NCBI GenBank assembly: GCA_902500775.1
Contig: CABVRZ010000022.1
Coordinates: forward strand, 1-64,000
DNA from: an uncultured Nitrospira sp.
Lineage (GTDB): Bacteria > Nitrospirota > Nitrospiria > Nitrospirales > Nitrospiraceae
Length of the DNA: 64,000 bases
Direction of reading: 5' to 3'
The notes beneath the pieces were generated by a model, which was given only the letters and a program-made list of their open reading frames with translations, was not told the origin of the DNA and did no database searches. Positions 9,030-18,094 of the stretch are shown in pieces. Both the position numbers and the translations under genes were made by a program. The number at the start of each line of letters is the position of its first letter. Within the stretch, counting starts at the first letter, position 1.

Positions 9030-10430
9030 TCATAGATACGGAATCCATGGTCTGGGAAGGCGGTTCATCCCGTCCAACGCCGCAACTTTGTAGCACTCAG
9101 CCAAGGTTGGATAATTGAAGACCGTATCGATAAAGTAGTCGATCTTACCATGAAAGGCTATCACGGCTTGACCGATGTGGATCAGTTCGGTGGCGCCTTC
9201 CCCGATGGCATGCACACCCAACAGATGTCGAGTGTGTCGATGAAACAGCAGTTTGAGCATGCCGGTTTCGTCGCCGATCAACTGTCCACGGGCGATTTCC
9301 TTGTAGTGAGCGATGCCGACGGCGTAGGGCGCGCCGGTTTGTTTGAGCTCTTCCTCGTTTTTGCCGATCATAGAGATTTCTGGGATGGCATAGATGCCAT
9401 AGGGGAGGAGGGCAGTATCGGTACGATCAGGATGACCGAAGGCATGGCACGCGGCGTGCCGACCCTGTTGCATCGACGTGGACGCCAGCGCGGGAAATCC
9501 GATGACGTCACCCGCAGCATAAATATGGGCAATAACCGTTTGAAAATGTTCATTGACGTTGAGGCGTCCTCGGTCATCGGCCTGTAGTCCGATGGAGGTG
9601 AGATTCAGTGACTGTGTCGCACCGACGCGGCCGATCGCATACATCAGTGTCGAGGTTTGAATTGGTGGGTTGTGGCGCAAGGTGACCGCAATGGAGCGTC
9701 GGTCCTTCTTGATCGCCAGGACTTCTTCATCATGGTACAGCCTTACACCGAGGTGCTTCATCTGTTGCTGTAGTACGGCAATGATTTCATCGTCGACGAA
9801 TTCCAGTAACCGTGGCCGTTTGTCGATCAGGGTCACTGGGATCCCTAAGCCGGCAAGAATGGAGGCATATTCTGTCCCGATGACTCCGCCGCCAACAATG
9901 ACTATGGAGTCTGGGATACGTTTGAGAGTCAGGAGCCCGTCTGTATCGATGATGGAGGTGTCGTCGAACGGGACATCCGGCGGTCGTGCGGGCTCCGTTC
10001 CCACTGCGATCACGAAGAAGTCCGCTGTCAGTTCAAGTGGGGCTCTGGGTGTTTCAATGCGAAGCCGATGGGGGTCGAGAAAACTCGCGGTCCCGAAAAA
10101 CAGATCCACTCGGTTGCGGGCCATCTGTTGCTGGACGGTCTGAATCTCGTGCGTGATGACATGATTGGCTCGAAAAGCCAAGTCTTCGATGGTGATCGTC
10201 TTTTTCAGCCGGTAACTGCTGCCGTAGACGCTGCGCTGCCGAAACCCGGAGAGGTACAGCACTGCTTCTCGGAGAGACTTGCTGGGGATCGTGCCGGTAT
10301 TGATGCAGACGCCGCCGAGGACCATCTTGCGCTCGATGATTCCGACCTTCTTGCCGAGTTTTGCCGCCTGAACTGCGGCCTTTTGCCCGGCCGGGCCTGT
10401 TCCAATGACAAGGAGATCGTAATGGGCCAT
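9030..10430 (-). CDS. sthA: Soluble pyridine nucleotide transhydrogenase
   Basis: 466-residue flavoprotein of the disulfide-reductase family that transfers hydride between NADPH and NAD+. FAD-binding GTGPAGQKAA near residue 10, NAD-binding GGGVIGTEYAS near 176, and the C-terminal dimerisation domain (HAIGEGATELIHIG) are all present. In the redox-site region GGVCINTGTIPSK only one Cys is kept; the second Cys of lipoamide dehydrogenases is Thr, as in SthA, so no redox disulfide. The ATG is preceded by a weak TAGGAT site. Alternatives (mercuric or lipoamide reductase) are excluded by the missing Cys. Confidence 0.9.
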   Translation of the reverse strand: MAHYDLLVIGTGPAGQKAAVQAAKLGKKVGIIERKMVLGGVCINTGTIPSKSLREAVLYLSGFRQRSVYGSSYRLKKTITIEDLAFRANHVITHEIQTVQQQMARNRVDLFFGTASFLDPHRLRIETPRAPLELTADFFVIAVGTEPARPPDVPFDDTSIIDTDGLLTLKRIPDSIVIVGGGVIGTEYASILAGLGIPVTLIDKRPRLLEFVDDEIIAVLQQQMKHLGVRLYHDEEVLAIKKDRRSIAVTLRHNPPIQTSTLMYAIGRVGATQSLNLTSIGLQADDRGRLNVNEHFQTVIAHIYAAGDVIGFPALASTSMQQGRHAACHAFGHPDRTDTALLPYGIYAIPEISMIGKNEEELKQTGAPYAVGIAHYKEIARGQLIGDETGMLKLLFHRHTRHLLGVHAIGEGATELIHIGQAVIAFHGKIDYFIDTVFNYPTLAECYKVAALDGMNRLPRPWIPYL

Positions 10431-10449
10431 GCGTATCCTAGAGAACCGA

Positions 10450-10517
10450 GGTTAAGGTTGAGGTTGAGGTTCAGAAATAACGGAAATGTCCTGACGAAAC
10501 TCGACCTCAACCTTAAT
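10450..10517. repeat. GGTTGAGG-type repeat forming a long hairpin
   Basis: TTAAGGTTGAGGTTGAG near 10452 is matched on the opposite arm by CTCGACCTCAACCTTAA near 10500-10516, a 17-bp stem with one G-T position and a loop of about 30 bases. It fills the gap between tpx and sthA on the minus strand. The same core, TTAAGGTTGAGG, recurs inside the coding sequence of mazG (37570-37610), suggesting a dispersed repeat family. Confidence 0.6.
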
Positions 10518-10527
10518 GTGGTATCCC

Positions 10528-11184
10528 TCAGCTCTCTGTGATCAGACGACGGGCGATCTGAAACGCCTCTTCTAGATCCGGCAATTGGGTGAGTTCAGGG
10601 CTAATTTGAATGAATCGAATGATATTCATTTTGTCGACCACAAGCACGGCTCTCGTCAAAATGTGAGGCCCTTCCAAGAAGAGGCCATGGGTTTTCCCAA
10701 ACTCACCTCCACGGTAGTCGGACAGGAACGTGACGTTGGCGATCTTGGCTTCCCCGGCAAATCGCTTTTGGGCGAATGGCGTATCGACGCTGACGGTGAT
10801 CAGTTCCACCATCTTATCGAGGCCTTTATTCCGTTCGCTCAGAATATGCGTCTGTTGCTCGCAGACGGGGGTGTCGAGTGAGGGAACCACGCTGATGATG
10901 CGGACCTTGCCTACGCCCTTGGTCTCCGCAATGTTCACGAGAGACAAGTCGTTCTGTGCCACTTTGACGTCGCGCAGTGCATCGCCCATTCTCACTCCGT
11001 TACCGGAGAGCGTCAGCGGGCTCCCTTTAAACATGATCTTATTGCCTTCGCCGGCAACAGCCGTGCCGTTAGACACGGGCATGTCTTTGTAAGTGAAGGT
11101 GTTGCCCGCAGTCGTCTGGCACCCGACGGCGCCAAGGAACAGGCATAGTACTGTAGCTAGAAAACCTGCATGGTGTATCCGCAT
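10528..11184 (-). CDS. tpx: Thiol peroxidase, lipoprotein, lacking the resolving cysteine
   Basis: Tpx-family peroxiredoxin (218 aa) reducing hydroperoxides. The peroxidatic Cys is in VPSLDTPVCEQQ. In E. coli Tpx the resolving Cys sits in SRFCG; here the same segment reads QKRFAGEA, with Ala in its place, so this should act as a 1-Cys enzyme. A signal peptide ends AVGC near residue 22, a lipobox, placing it in the envelope; most Tpx lack this. The start at 11184 has a strong AAAGGAG site; an upstream GTG/ATG region would add residues before the signal. Single gene upstream of sthA in the same direction order. Confidence 0.88.
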   Translation of the reverse strand: MRIHHAGFLATVLCLFLGAVGCQTTAGNTFTYKDMPVSNGTAVAGEGNKIMFKGSPLTLSGNGVRMGDALRDVKVAQNDLSLVNIAETKGVGKVRIISVVPSLDTPVCEQQTHILSERNKGLDKMVELITVSVDTPFAQKRFAGEAKIANVTFLSDYRGGEFGKTHGLFLEGPHILTRAVLVVDKMNIIRFIQISPELTQLPDLEEAFQIARRLITES

Positions 11185-11237
11185 CGTATGCTCCTTTCTC
11201 AGAATAGGACTCGTTGGTATGCACATGTCGTTTTGCC

Positions 11238-12248
11238 TCAGCGTGATGAGTGAATATACGCGATCAGCGATCGGTTAACCAGGTCTGGGCGTTCCCATTG
11301 CGGCATATGCCCAGCATGGGGAATTCTGATGAACTGTGATCCACGAATCCTTTGATGGAGTTCTTCTCCCACTGTAACGGGAAATACTTGGTCATGCTCA
11401 CCCCAGATGATCAGAGTTGGATGTGGGATATTATCGATGCGTGGGGCGAAGTCGGTTTCCCAGTCAGGGAGGGTATTTTTCATGGCCATGAGGGGCTTGA
11501 TGATACCGGGGCGTCGGCGATTACGGTTGGATCGTTCAAGAACAGCCGGTGTCAGGAGACGATGGTCGTGGATTACTTCCTTCAGCACGGAGCCAGTCAC
11601 CAGTCCACCGAACAACCAGTTTCCGAAGGACACGAGCCACCATGGGGCTTTCGATTCCAGTGCGCGACGGAATGATGAGCCAGTGAGGTTGTTCAGAATA
11701 TTCGAGGGCAATCCATCGATGAGGACGAGTTTGTCGACATGCGTTGGGTGCGTTAACGCCATACTGATGGCCAAGCCGGCACCCAGAGAATTCCCAACGA
11801 GCGTGGCCTGCGGAATCTCCAATGCGTCCATGAATCCAAGGCAGAAGTCCACCATCTGAGTCGGTCGGTAGTCGATATCTGGTTTGTCAGACAGTCCGGA
11901 ACCGGGGAGGTCGAGTGTCAGGGTACGGAACTGATGTGACAAGGCATGTTGCTGATGTTCCCATTGCCACATAGATCCGCCAAACCCATGGAGCAGGATT
12001 ACCGGTGGGCCGGTCCCGATATCAAGATACGCGAGCCTTTGGCCGTGGACGAGCACGGTCTTAATTGGGAGATGTTCAACCGGCGTGTCCGTTAATGGCT
12101 CAAAGTAGGGGGGAATGTGTGTGTGCTGAGCACAGGTAGTCATGAGTGAAGCGAGGAGGCAGGGAAGGAGGAGCCCACGTTTCCATGGAGTGTATGGGGT
12201 GGCCCGGAGATGAACGTGGGGACTACTCCAGTTGAATGACCGTTTCAT
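11238..12248 (-). CDS. Alpha/beta hydrolase
   Basis: 336-residue alpha/beta-hydrolase of the HGFGG type. Oxyanion-hole block LLHGFGGSMWQWE and nucleophile elbow VGNSLGAG (Ser) are clear; the catalytic Asp is likely in WGEHDQVFP and the His in PHAGHMPQWERP. An N-terminal hydrophobic stretch ending MTTCAQ suggests export, perhaps as a lipoprotein. The ATG at 12248 lies inside the end of pycB, a 26-base overlap, implying translational coupling; a GTG six codons upstream is also possible. The substrate cannot be told; esterases, haloalkane dehalogenases and C-C hydrolases share this pattern. Confidence 0.8.
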   Translation of the reverse strand: MKRSFNWSSPHVHLRATPYTPWKRGLLLPCLLASLMTTCAQHTHIPPYFEPLTDTPVEHLPIKTVLVHGQRLAYLDIGTGPPVILLHGFGGSMWQWEHQQHALSHQFRTLTLDLPGSGLSDKPDIDYRPTQMVDFCLGFMDALEIPQATLVGNSLGAGLAISMALTHPTHVDKLVLIDGLPSNILNNLTGSSFRRALESKAPWWLVSFGNWLFGGLVTGSVLKEVIHDHRLLTPAVLERSNRNRRRPGIIKPLMAMKNTLPDWETDFAPRIDNIPHPTLIIWGEHDQVFPVTVGEELHQRIRGSQFIRIPHAGHMPQWERPDLVNRSLIAYIHSSR

Positions 12249-14178
12249 CCGTCTTGACGTTGTCACCGTCGTTGACCAAGATCGCAGAGACTTTTCCGTC
12301 GATCGGTGCCGGTACTCGACTTTCCATTTTCATCGCTTCGATGATCAACAGCGGATCACCAGCCTTCACACAATCATTCACGGCGACTAGGACCTGCACC
12401 ACGCGACCTGGCATGGGAGGAGCCACATCACCTGGTTTGGTAGGCTTTGGACGCTTGGGTTTCCCTCCAGTCCCAACTTCGTGGGATTCTGGCACACCAG
12501 CGAGCACTTCCTGAATCGGTTCGAGCGAGACTTCCTCCAGCTTATCGTTGACACGGATGTAGTAGGGCTTGCGACCGTCGACTTTACGGCCGGACCCTGA
12601 GACCTTCACGTGATAGGTCTCACCATGGACCGTGACATTGAACTCGACCGGAGCCAAATGCAATTCATGCGCAGTCGATGGGCCTTTGGCCGATCCAATA
12701 TCCAACGGGTCAGGGGTCAAGTCACCCTTCTCACGCGCCTCGAAAAAGTCACGGGCGATGGTAGGAAACAGCACAAACGATAGCTGATCCTCGACACTTT
12801 GAGCTGAATCCATCAGTTCTTTCTTCGCATCATCCAGTTCCGGTTCGAGTCGATCAGCCGGCCTGGCCTTGACCGGGGTTTCGTCACCGGTTGCACGTGC
12901 CATGACATCGAGATCCATCTGCCCCGGCGCGCGGCCGTAGAGTCCCAAGAAATAGTTTTTGGTCTCGGTGGTGATGACCTTGTAACGCTCTCCGGTGAGT
13001 ACATTGAGTGTCGCTTGCGTGCCAACGATTTGGCTGGTCGGGGTGACCAGGGGAGGATAGCCCATTTCTTTTCGCACGCGCGGCACCTCGTCGAGCACTT
13101 CCTTCATCCGGTCGAGCGCATTTTGTTCGGTCAGCTGCGCGGCTAGATTTGATAGCATGCCACCCGGAATCTGCGACGTGAGAATTTCTGCATCGACGCC
13201 GGTAAAGTCGCTCTCGAACTGTCGGTACTTGCGGCGAACCGTTCGGAAATGTTCGGTGATCGGTTGGAAGCTCGTGAGATCCAGTCCCGTGTCGTAAGGG
13301 GTATTTTGGAGGGAGGCCACCAGTGTTTCCGTCGCCGGATGGGATGTTCCACCTGCCAACGGGGAGATGGAGGTGTCGAGCATGTCGAGCCCACCAAGAA
13401 TCGCCATGAGTGAGGTCATGGACGCCATTCCCGACGTGTAATGTGAATGGAGGTGGAGCGGTACCTTGACGGCAGCCTTTAGTCGACGGACCAGATGATA
13501 GGCATTGAGCGGAGCCAGTAATCCGGCCATGTCTTTGATACAGATCGTGTCGGTTCCGAGATCTTCCAGTTTCTTGGCCAAATCCACAAACCGGTCGATG
13601 CTGTGGACGGGGCTGACGGTATAGCAGATGGTGGCTTCCGCATGTTTCCCGCAGGCCTTCACTTCGCTCACGGCTCGATCCAGGTTCCGCACATCGTTCA
13701 GCGCGTCGAAGATGCGGAAGACGTCGATGCCGTTCGTGGCCGATCGCTCAATGAACCGTTCCACCACATCGTCGGCGTAATGGCGATAGCCGACGAGATT
13801 CTGTCCCCGTAACAACATCTGGAGCTTGGTATTAGGCATGGCGGCCCGTAATGCTCGGAGTCGCTCCCAGGGGTCTTCCTTTAAAAATCGGAGGCAGGTA
13901 TCGAAGGTTGCTCCACCCCAGACTTCCAGAGACCAATAACCGATCGCGTCCAGTTTTTGGGCGATCGGCAACATATCCTCGGTTCGCATCCGCGTGGCCA
14001 GCAACGATTGGTGTCCATCCCGCAGGGCCACGTCGGTGATTAAGACGGGCTTACCGATGGCGGGCGTGATGTTTAACTCACCAGGGCGCGAGCTGAGCGC
14101 TTTTGAGGGCTTCATCGTCGGAGCCGACTGTCTGGTCTTTTTGTGTGGTTTTTTTGGTAGTCGTCGTCTTTTTGCCAT
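12223..14178 (-). CDS. pycB: Pyruvate carboxylase subunit B (carboxyltransferase plus biotin carrier)
   Basis: 651-residue protein resembling the alpha subunit of oxaloacetate decarboxylase. The HMGL-like carboxyltransferase domain (about 45-320) begins ITDVALRDGHQSLLATR and carries the metal-binding HLHSHYTSG. A conserved PYC/OADA domain follows, then a biotinyl domain with EAMKME, biotin-accepting Lys617. No membrane subunits of a sodium-pumping decarboxylase are nearby, and the biotin carboxylase gene lies immediately upstream, so pyruvate carboxylase (pyruvate to oxaloacetate) is the better reading. The basic Lys/Arg-rich N-terminus is unusual. In a reductive-TCA organism this is a key anaplerotic step. 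Confidence 0.9.
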   Translation of the reverse strand: MAKRRRLPKKPHKKTRQSAPTMKPSKALSSRPGELNITPAIGKPVLITDVALRDGHQSLLATRMRTEDMLPIAQKLDAIGYWSLEVWGGATFDTCLRFLKEDPWERLRALRAAMPNTKLQMLLRGQNLVGYRHYADDVVERFIERSATNGIDVFRIFDALNDVRNLDRAVSEVKACGKHAEATICYTVSPVHSIDRFVDLAKKLEDLGTDTICIKDMAGLLAPLNAYHLVRRLKAAVKVPLHLHSHYTSGMASMTSLMAILGGLDMLDTSISPLAGGTSHPATETLVASLQNTPYDTGLDLTSFQPITEHFRTVRRKYRQFESDFTGVDAEILTSQIPGGMLSNLAAQLTEQNALDRMKEVLDEVPRVRKEMGYPPLVTPTSQIVGTQATLNVLTGERYKVITTETKNYFLGLYGRAPGQMDLDVMARATGDETPVKARPADRLEPELDDAKKELMDSAQSVEDQLSFVLFPTIARDFFEAREKGDLTPDPLDIGSAKGPSTAHELHLAPVEFNVTVHGETYHVKVSGSGRKVDGRKPYYIRVNDKLEEVSLEPIQEVLAGVPESHEVGTGGKPKRPKPTKPGDVAPPMPGRVVQVLVAVNDCVKAGDPLLIIEAMKMESRVPAPIDGKVSAILVNDGDNVKTDETVIQLE

Positions 14179-14228
14179 GATGGTTCATCCATCTTGCTTG
14201 TTGGAACGCACATCCTTGTGTGTTCGAA

Positions 14229-15647
14229 TTAGAGCCCTTCGTACGCGGCAATCGCAGCCGAGAGTGCCAACACCAGATCTTCGGGCGGCTCAAACTCGGG
14301 GTATGCATATAATTCCGGGTGGGTATCCAGATAGGACGTGTCGAACTGTCCCGCAATGAAGTCTGGTTCCTGCATGATGGCTTCCATAAACGGGATCGTC
14401 GTCTTGAGCCCACGAATGACATATTCCTCAAGAGAGCGTCTCATGCGGCTGACGGTTTCTTCCCATGTGCGTCCCCGGACTGTGAGCTTGGCCAGTAAGG
14501 CATCGTAATAGGGTGGTACGGTGTAATCCTTATAGACCGCTCCATCAATGCGAACGCCGATCCCACCGGGAGAGAGATAGGCCGTGACGGTTCCTGTGCA
14601 TGGCATGAAATTATTTTTGGGGTCTTCCGCATTAATCCGGCATTGAATCGCGTGACCTTGCAAGATCACGTCCTTCTGCTGGATGCTGAGTGGAAAGCCC
14701 GCCGCAATCTTAATTTGATTTCGTACGATGTCGATCGCCGTGATCTGCTCGGTGACGGTATGTTCCACCTGGAGTCGCGGATTCATCTCGATGAAGTAGA
14801 ACTTGCCCTCTTGATCAAGCAGGAATTCCACAGTTCCCGCGTTGTCGTAGTTCACCGCGCGCGCGATGGTGATGGCGGCGTTACCCATCTCTTCCCGGAG
14901 CTCCTGCGTCAATACCAACGACGGAGCGATCTCGATCACCTTCTGGTGTCGCCGCTGGATCGAGCAGTCTCGTTCTCCGAGATGGATGATATTGCCATGT
15001 CGATCCCCCAGGATTTGGAACTCGATATGATGTGGTCGTTCAATGTATTTTTCGATAAACACGCTGCCGTCGCCAAAAGAAGCTTGGGCCTCACGTGCCG
15101 CGACTTCCATGTTTTCGCGCAATTCCTCGTCGGACCGGACCACGCGCAACCCCCGACCACCACCGCCGGCGCTCGCTTTGATCATCACAGGATAGCCGGC
15201 TTTGTGGGCAAAGGCGAGGGCTTCTCTAACGTTGGTAATGGCACCGTCCGTACCAGGGACGATCGCCACGCCAGTCGATTCAGCCAGTTCGCGGGCCTTC
15301 ACTTTACTGCCCATCAGGGTAATGGCATGGGTGGACGGGCCGATGAACGTAATGCCGGATGCCTGACAGAGTTCAGCAAACTCTGCATTCTCTGAGAGAA
15401 ACCCATAGCCAGGATGGATCGCATCAGCCCCGATTCGTGTGGCAAGGTCCACGATCTGTTTGCTGTCGAGGAAACCCTTCACCGGCCCCGGTCCAACCAG
15501 ATAGGACTCGTCGGCCTTCTTGACGTAGATGCCGGTTGAATCCGCCTCGGAATAGATGGCGGCGGTCGCAATATTTAATTCGCGGCAGGCGCGGATGATC
15601 CGCATGGCAATTTCACCGCGATTGGCGACTAAAAGTTTCTTAAACAT
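14229..15647 (-). CDS. pycA: Pyruvate/acetyl-CoA carboxylase biotin carboxylase subunit
   Basis: 472-residue biotin carboxylase: ATP-dependent carboxylation of the biotin on the partner subunit. Standard order: N-terminal fold starting KKLLVANRGEIAMRIIRAC, ATP-grasp with glycine-rich KASAGGGGRGLR, FIEMNPRLQVEHTVTE signature, and C-terminal domain CRINAEDP. First gene of an operon with pycB (50-nt gap) and an alpha/beta hydrolase. Could equally be named accC, but linkage to the pycB-type carboxyltransferase favours pyruvate carboxylase. A separate accC elsewhere in the genome cannot be excluded. Confidence 0.92.
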   Translation of the reverse strand: MFKKLLVANRGEIAMRIIRACRELNIATAAIYSEADSTGIYVKKADESYLVGPGPVKGFLDSKQIVDLATRIGADAIHPGYGFLSENAEFAELCQASGITFIGPSTHAITLMGSKVKARELAESTGVAIVPGTDGAITNVREALAFAHKAGYPVMIKASAGGGGRGLRVVRSDEELRENMEVAAREAQASFGDGSVFIEKYIERPHHIEFQILGDRHGNIIHLGERDCSIQRRHQKVIEIAPSLVLTQELREEMGNAAITIARAVNYDNAGTVEFLLDQEGKFYFIEMNPRLQVEHTVTEQITAIDIVRNQIKIAAGFPLSIQQKDVILQGHAIQCRINAEDPKNNFMPCTGTVTAYLSPGGIGVRIDGAVYKDYTVPPYYDALLAKLTVRGRTWEETVSRMRRSLEEYVIRGLKTTIPFMEAIMQEPDFIAGQFDTSYLDTHPELYAYPEFEPPEDLVLALSAAIAAYEGL

Positions 15648-15904
15648 ACGCCCGCTCTACGAATGTTTGTGGAGTAAGAGGCGACCATCAAAAAGTGAGG
15701 GTGTAAGCTAGCATAGGATCAAGAGGTCTGTCGAGGGAGAAGCGCTCGCACCATGCTTGTGCGCGAGGCTACAACGCACGTTGGTTGCCGTCATCGGATC
15801 ATGAATATGATCGCCACAGATGCTGGCATCTTGTAGAATAGACTGCGTTGTAATGCGGTGAGGTTTTTTCGGGTACATGCTCGACAAAAGAAAGGGTGAT
15901 TCAG

Positions 15905-17014
15905 ATGGTGCGTATCCCATCTAATAAGCAGGCTGACTCTCATCTTGATGGCAGAATGGACGGTGGTGAGCCGTGTTACAAGAAGCATCTACAGACAGGG
16001 GGCCAGCGGTGGTTGAGAGGCCCCTTGTTGGCACTGCTTCCAATCTTCTTCGTGATGGGGCTCAACGCCAGTCCTGCACGAAGTGAGTCCCCGGCTCCTT
16101 CTGTTCACTGGGGGAGCACGGCATTCCCGGATCAATATTCGACCGTCACCTCGGGACTGACGCTCAATCGTTTTACTCCAGTTGATGGCTTAGGGAATAA
16201 GTATGACTCCACGGTAGGCAATACGCTCGGCTTCAACCTCATGACGCTCAGTTGGACTCAGCACTGGGACTATTCGGGAACAAATTGGTTGTGGAAAAAC
16301 TGGAGTACCAATCTGACTGCTGGGATTAGTCCCACCAGTGATGAACCTTCACAATACTTCCAGAATAAAGTGGTCCATCAACTGCGCCAACTGCCGTCGG
16401 TGCCCACGGTGGACCCTCGGAAGGAAACCGATGTCATGATCGATGGGTCTATCACTCGGTGGATGTCGCTGTTTGATCGGAAGGTCATGTTTGCCGGTGG
16501 AGGCTTTTCCGTTGGAACTATTTACCAACAGGGGTTTCTGCGGGGCGGCATCCGTCGACTGCAAATCACCCCGTCGGTGTGGCATTCGGAGAAGTGGGGC
16601 GATATCAACGTTCGGGTGTCCGCGATGGGTCGGATCAGCTATCAGAGCAACGGTGCGGTGCTCCACTCCGTCAGAAGCACGGCGGGGTTGGTTCAGCCGG
16701 CAATTGCCATCGGACAGTATCGGACAACGGCCACTGGGGAAACGATTCCAACCTGGGAAATCGAATTGGCACTGATGTGGGATTCAGGGATCTTCGTGAA
16801 TACCACGGGGCAGAGCCAGAAGCAGTTCGCGTGGTCGCTGGCAGCCTCAGCTGGGCCGGTGCGCTTCGAAACCTGGAATGACAGCATGGGGCATTTCTCA
16901 GAGCGAGACTATGGTCCCTCCTATGGTGCCGCGCTGACCGTCGATGTCCTGCGAGTGTGGAACATCTTCCAGGAGTTCCGAACGATGCCGACTACGGATC
17001 ATGCGGCATCGTGA
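15905..17014 (+). CDS. Exported outer-membrane-like protein of unknown function
   Basis: About 369 residues, not recognised. The N-terminal 45 residues are polar and basic, followed by a hydrophobic signal segment (LLALLPIFFVMGLNASPARS). The mature part alternates short aromatic-rich strands such as FNLMTLSWTQHWDY and NWLWKNWSTNLTAG and ends with a hydrophobic segment, which is typical of a small beta-barrel. ATG 15905 is preferred over a GTG at 15896 because AAAGG lies 9 nt upstream. Stands alone, divergent from pycA. A lipid-A-modifying or porin-like role is possible but unsupported. Confidence 0.65.
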   Translation: MVRIPSNKQADSHLDGRMDGGEPCYKKHLQTGGQRWLRGPLLALLPIFFVMGLNASPARSESPAPSVHWGSTAFPDQYSTVTSGLTLNRFTPVDGLGNKYDSTVGNTLGFNLMTLSWTQHWDYSGTNWLWKNWSTNLTAGISPTSDEPSQYFQNKVVHQLRQLPSVPTVDPRKETDVMIDGSITRWMSLFDRKVMFAGGGFSVGTIYQQGFLRGGIRRLQITPSVWHSEKWGDINVRVSAMGRISYQSNGAVLHSVRSTAGLVQPAIAIGQYRTTATGETIPTWEIELALMWDSGIFVNTTGQSQKQFAWSLAASAGPVRFETWNDSMGHFSERDYGPSYGAALTVDVLRVWNIFQEFRTMPTTDHAAS

Positions 17015-17301
17015 TGAGGCCTATTTCAGATGTGCGTGAGTAGGCAGAAAAGCCGCACATTCGCCCAGGGTAGAATGTTACCGGTATAGGTCCCCCTCAG
17101 GAGCCTGTTACGGAAGGGGATAACACGGTGGAGGAATGTACAGCGAGGATCCTCAGCAATCACGTCTTTTTAGTCAGTTCCTGCCCTGAACATCCACGCA
17201 GGGTGTGTTTTACTCATGGCGGGTCATGAAGACTACGCACAAGATAGCCCACCTATCGAGAGTAGGTTCCCGCGTACCGGCCAGTTGCTTTCTTCGTCTC
17301 G
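17015..17301. other. Gene-free stretch
   Basis: No gene is supported between the outer-membrane-like protein and the repeat element at 17302, nor between 17422 and 17517. Altogether about 500 bases without a coding gene, of which 120 are the inverted-repeat element. Confidence 0.5.
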
Positions 17302-17421
17302 CAGGATGATGAAAAGTCTGCCAACGTCGTTGTTGCATCGCTCAGAGGTTCAACGTACCAGACCGTACGCCTCTACTCTTCGCTCGTGGTGACTTTGCTG
17401 GACAGCCTTTTGAGCATCCTG
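17302..17421. mobile_element. MITE-like 120-bp inverted-repeat element
   Basis: Imperfect terminal inverted repeats of about 22 nt: left end CAGGATGATGAAAAGTCTGCC at 17302, right end reading CAGGATGCTCAAAAGGCTGTCC on the other strand from 17421, with five mismatches. The interior codes for nothing and contains further self-complementary segments. The ends and the inner motif of type GCATCGCTCAGAGGTTCAACGT resemble, from memory, a repeat often seen between Nitrospira genes. No transposase lies nearby, so this would be non-autonomous. Confidence 0.6.
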
Positions 17422-17517
17422 TGCTCGTTCCATAACCAGGCGATGTCGTTCAACAGTTGCGTACACAAGCCTTACTCAAATGGTTTTTCTGCAGACTGCT
17501 GGTGAAAATGCGGTTAC

Positions 17518-17892
17518 TTACTCGTGTTGGTGTGGCTCAACTGAGGCAGTCGGCATCTTGGCCGAAATACAGCCCTCAATGATCTCAACCTTGCATTGCC
17601 AGGAGGATGCGACAGCGTTGACGCGATTCAACACATCTTCAGGCTTCACGCTACTCGGGGTAATGTCGACGAGGACATGGTCGGGGATACGGTTGAAATC
17701 GACACTGAGGACGCCGGGAATCGTCTGCAAGATCTTGGTGATCTCCGCTTCTTTGTTGCTACAGCCGGCTCCACTGAGCGTCAAGGGAAGGCGCTCTTTG
17801 AGAGGTGGCGTGGCAGAGGCTGGGAGGGAGGTGACGACAGTGCTAGCAAGGAGCACGGCGGATAGCGTTTGTTGAGACCAGAAGTGTGACAT
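17518..17892 (-). CDS. Exported HMA-like small protein
   Basis: 124-residue protein with a signal peptide (cleavage near SLPASA) and a ferredoxin-like HMA-type fold: LTLSGAGCSNKEAEITKILQ, then GVLSVDFN and a closing VLVDITPSSVKPEDVLNRVNA. The metal-binding loop keeps only one Cys (GCSNKE) where classical HMA domains have CxxC, so copper binding is uncertain. A second Cys pair (WQC and EGC) lies near the C-terminus, and the tail ends HQHE. ATG 17892 has GGAG upstream. Likely periplasmic; role unknown. Confidence 0.65.
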   Translation of the reverse strand: MSHFWSQQTLSAVLLASTVVTSLPASATPPLKERLPLTLSGAGCSNKEAEITKILQTIPGVLSVDFNRIPDHVLVDITPSSVKPEDVLNRVNAVASSWQCKVEIIEGCISAKMPTASVEPHQHE

Positions 17893-18055
17893 CACGCGAA
17901 CTCCATTTTATGAGTTGCTTCATGTAGAACCGGCACCAAAGAGCATAGCTATAACCTACATGATACGGTCTTCTCCTGTCGAGACAACTGGAGATGGACA
18001 TGGCCTGATTTGATCAGGATGCTTTATCTGGCCTGTCGATCATTTTCTTCCTCGT

Positions 18056-18085
18056 CTGGACTCATCGTATGAATCCAGCGATAAT
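18056..18085 (+). promoter_or_regulatory. Promoter predicting a leaderless or near-leaderless transcript
   Basis: -35 CTGGAC (18056-18061), 18-nt spacer, -10 GATAAT (18080-18085). The ATG follows 9 nt after the -10 box and there is no Shine-Dalgarno. The -35 is weak, so this is less sure than the comparable sites at 24119 and 57109. Confidence 0.4.
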
Positions 18086-18094
18086 AGCCCTCTC

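Noticed and set aside
14643-15395. 250-codon open frame antisense to pycA
   Set aside because: Shadow of a well-conserved gene with biased codon use; no independent evidence.
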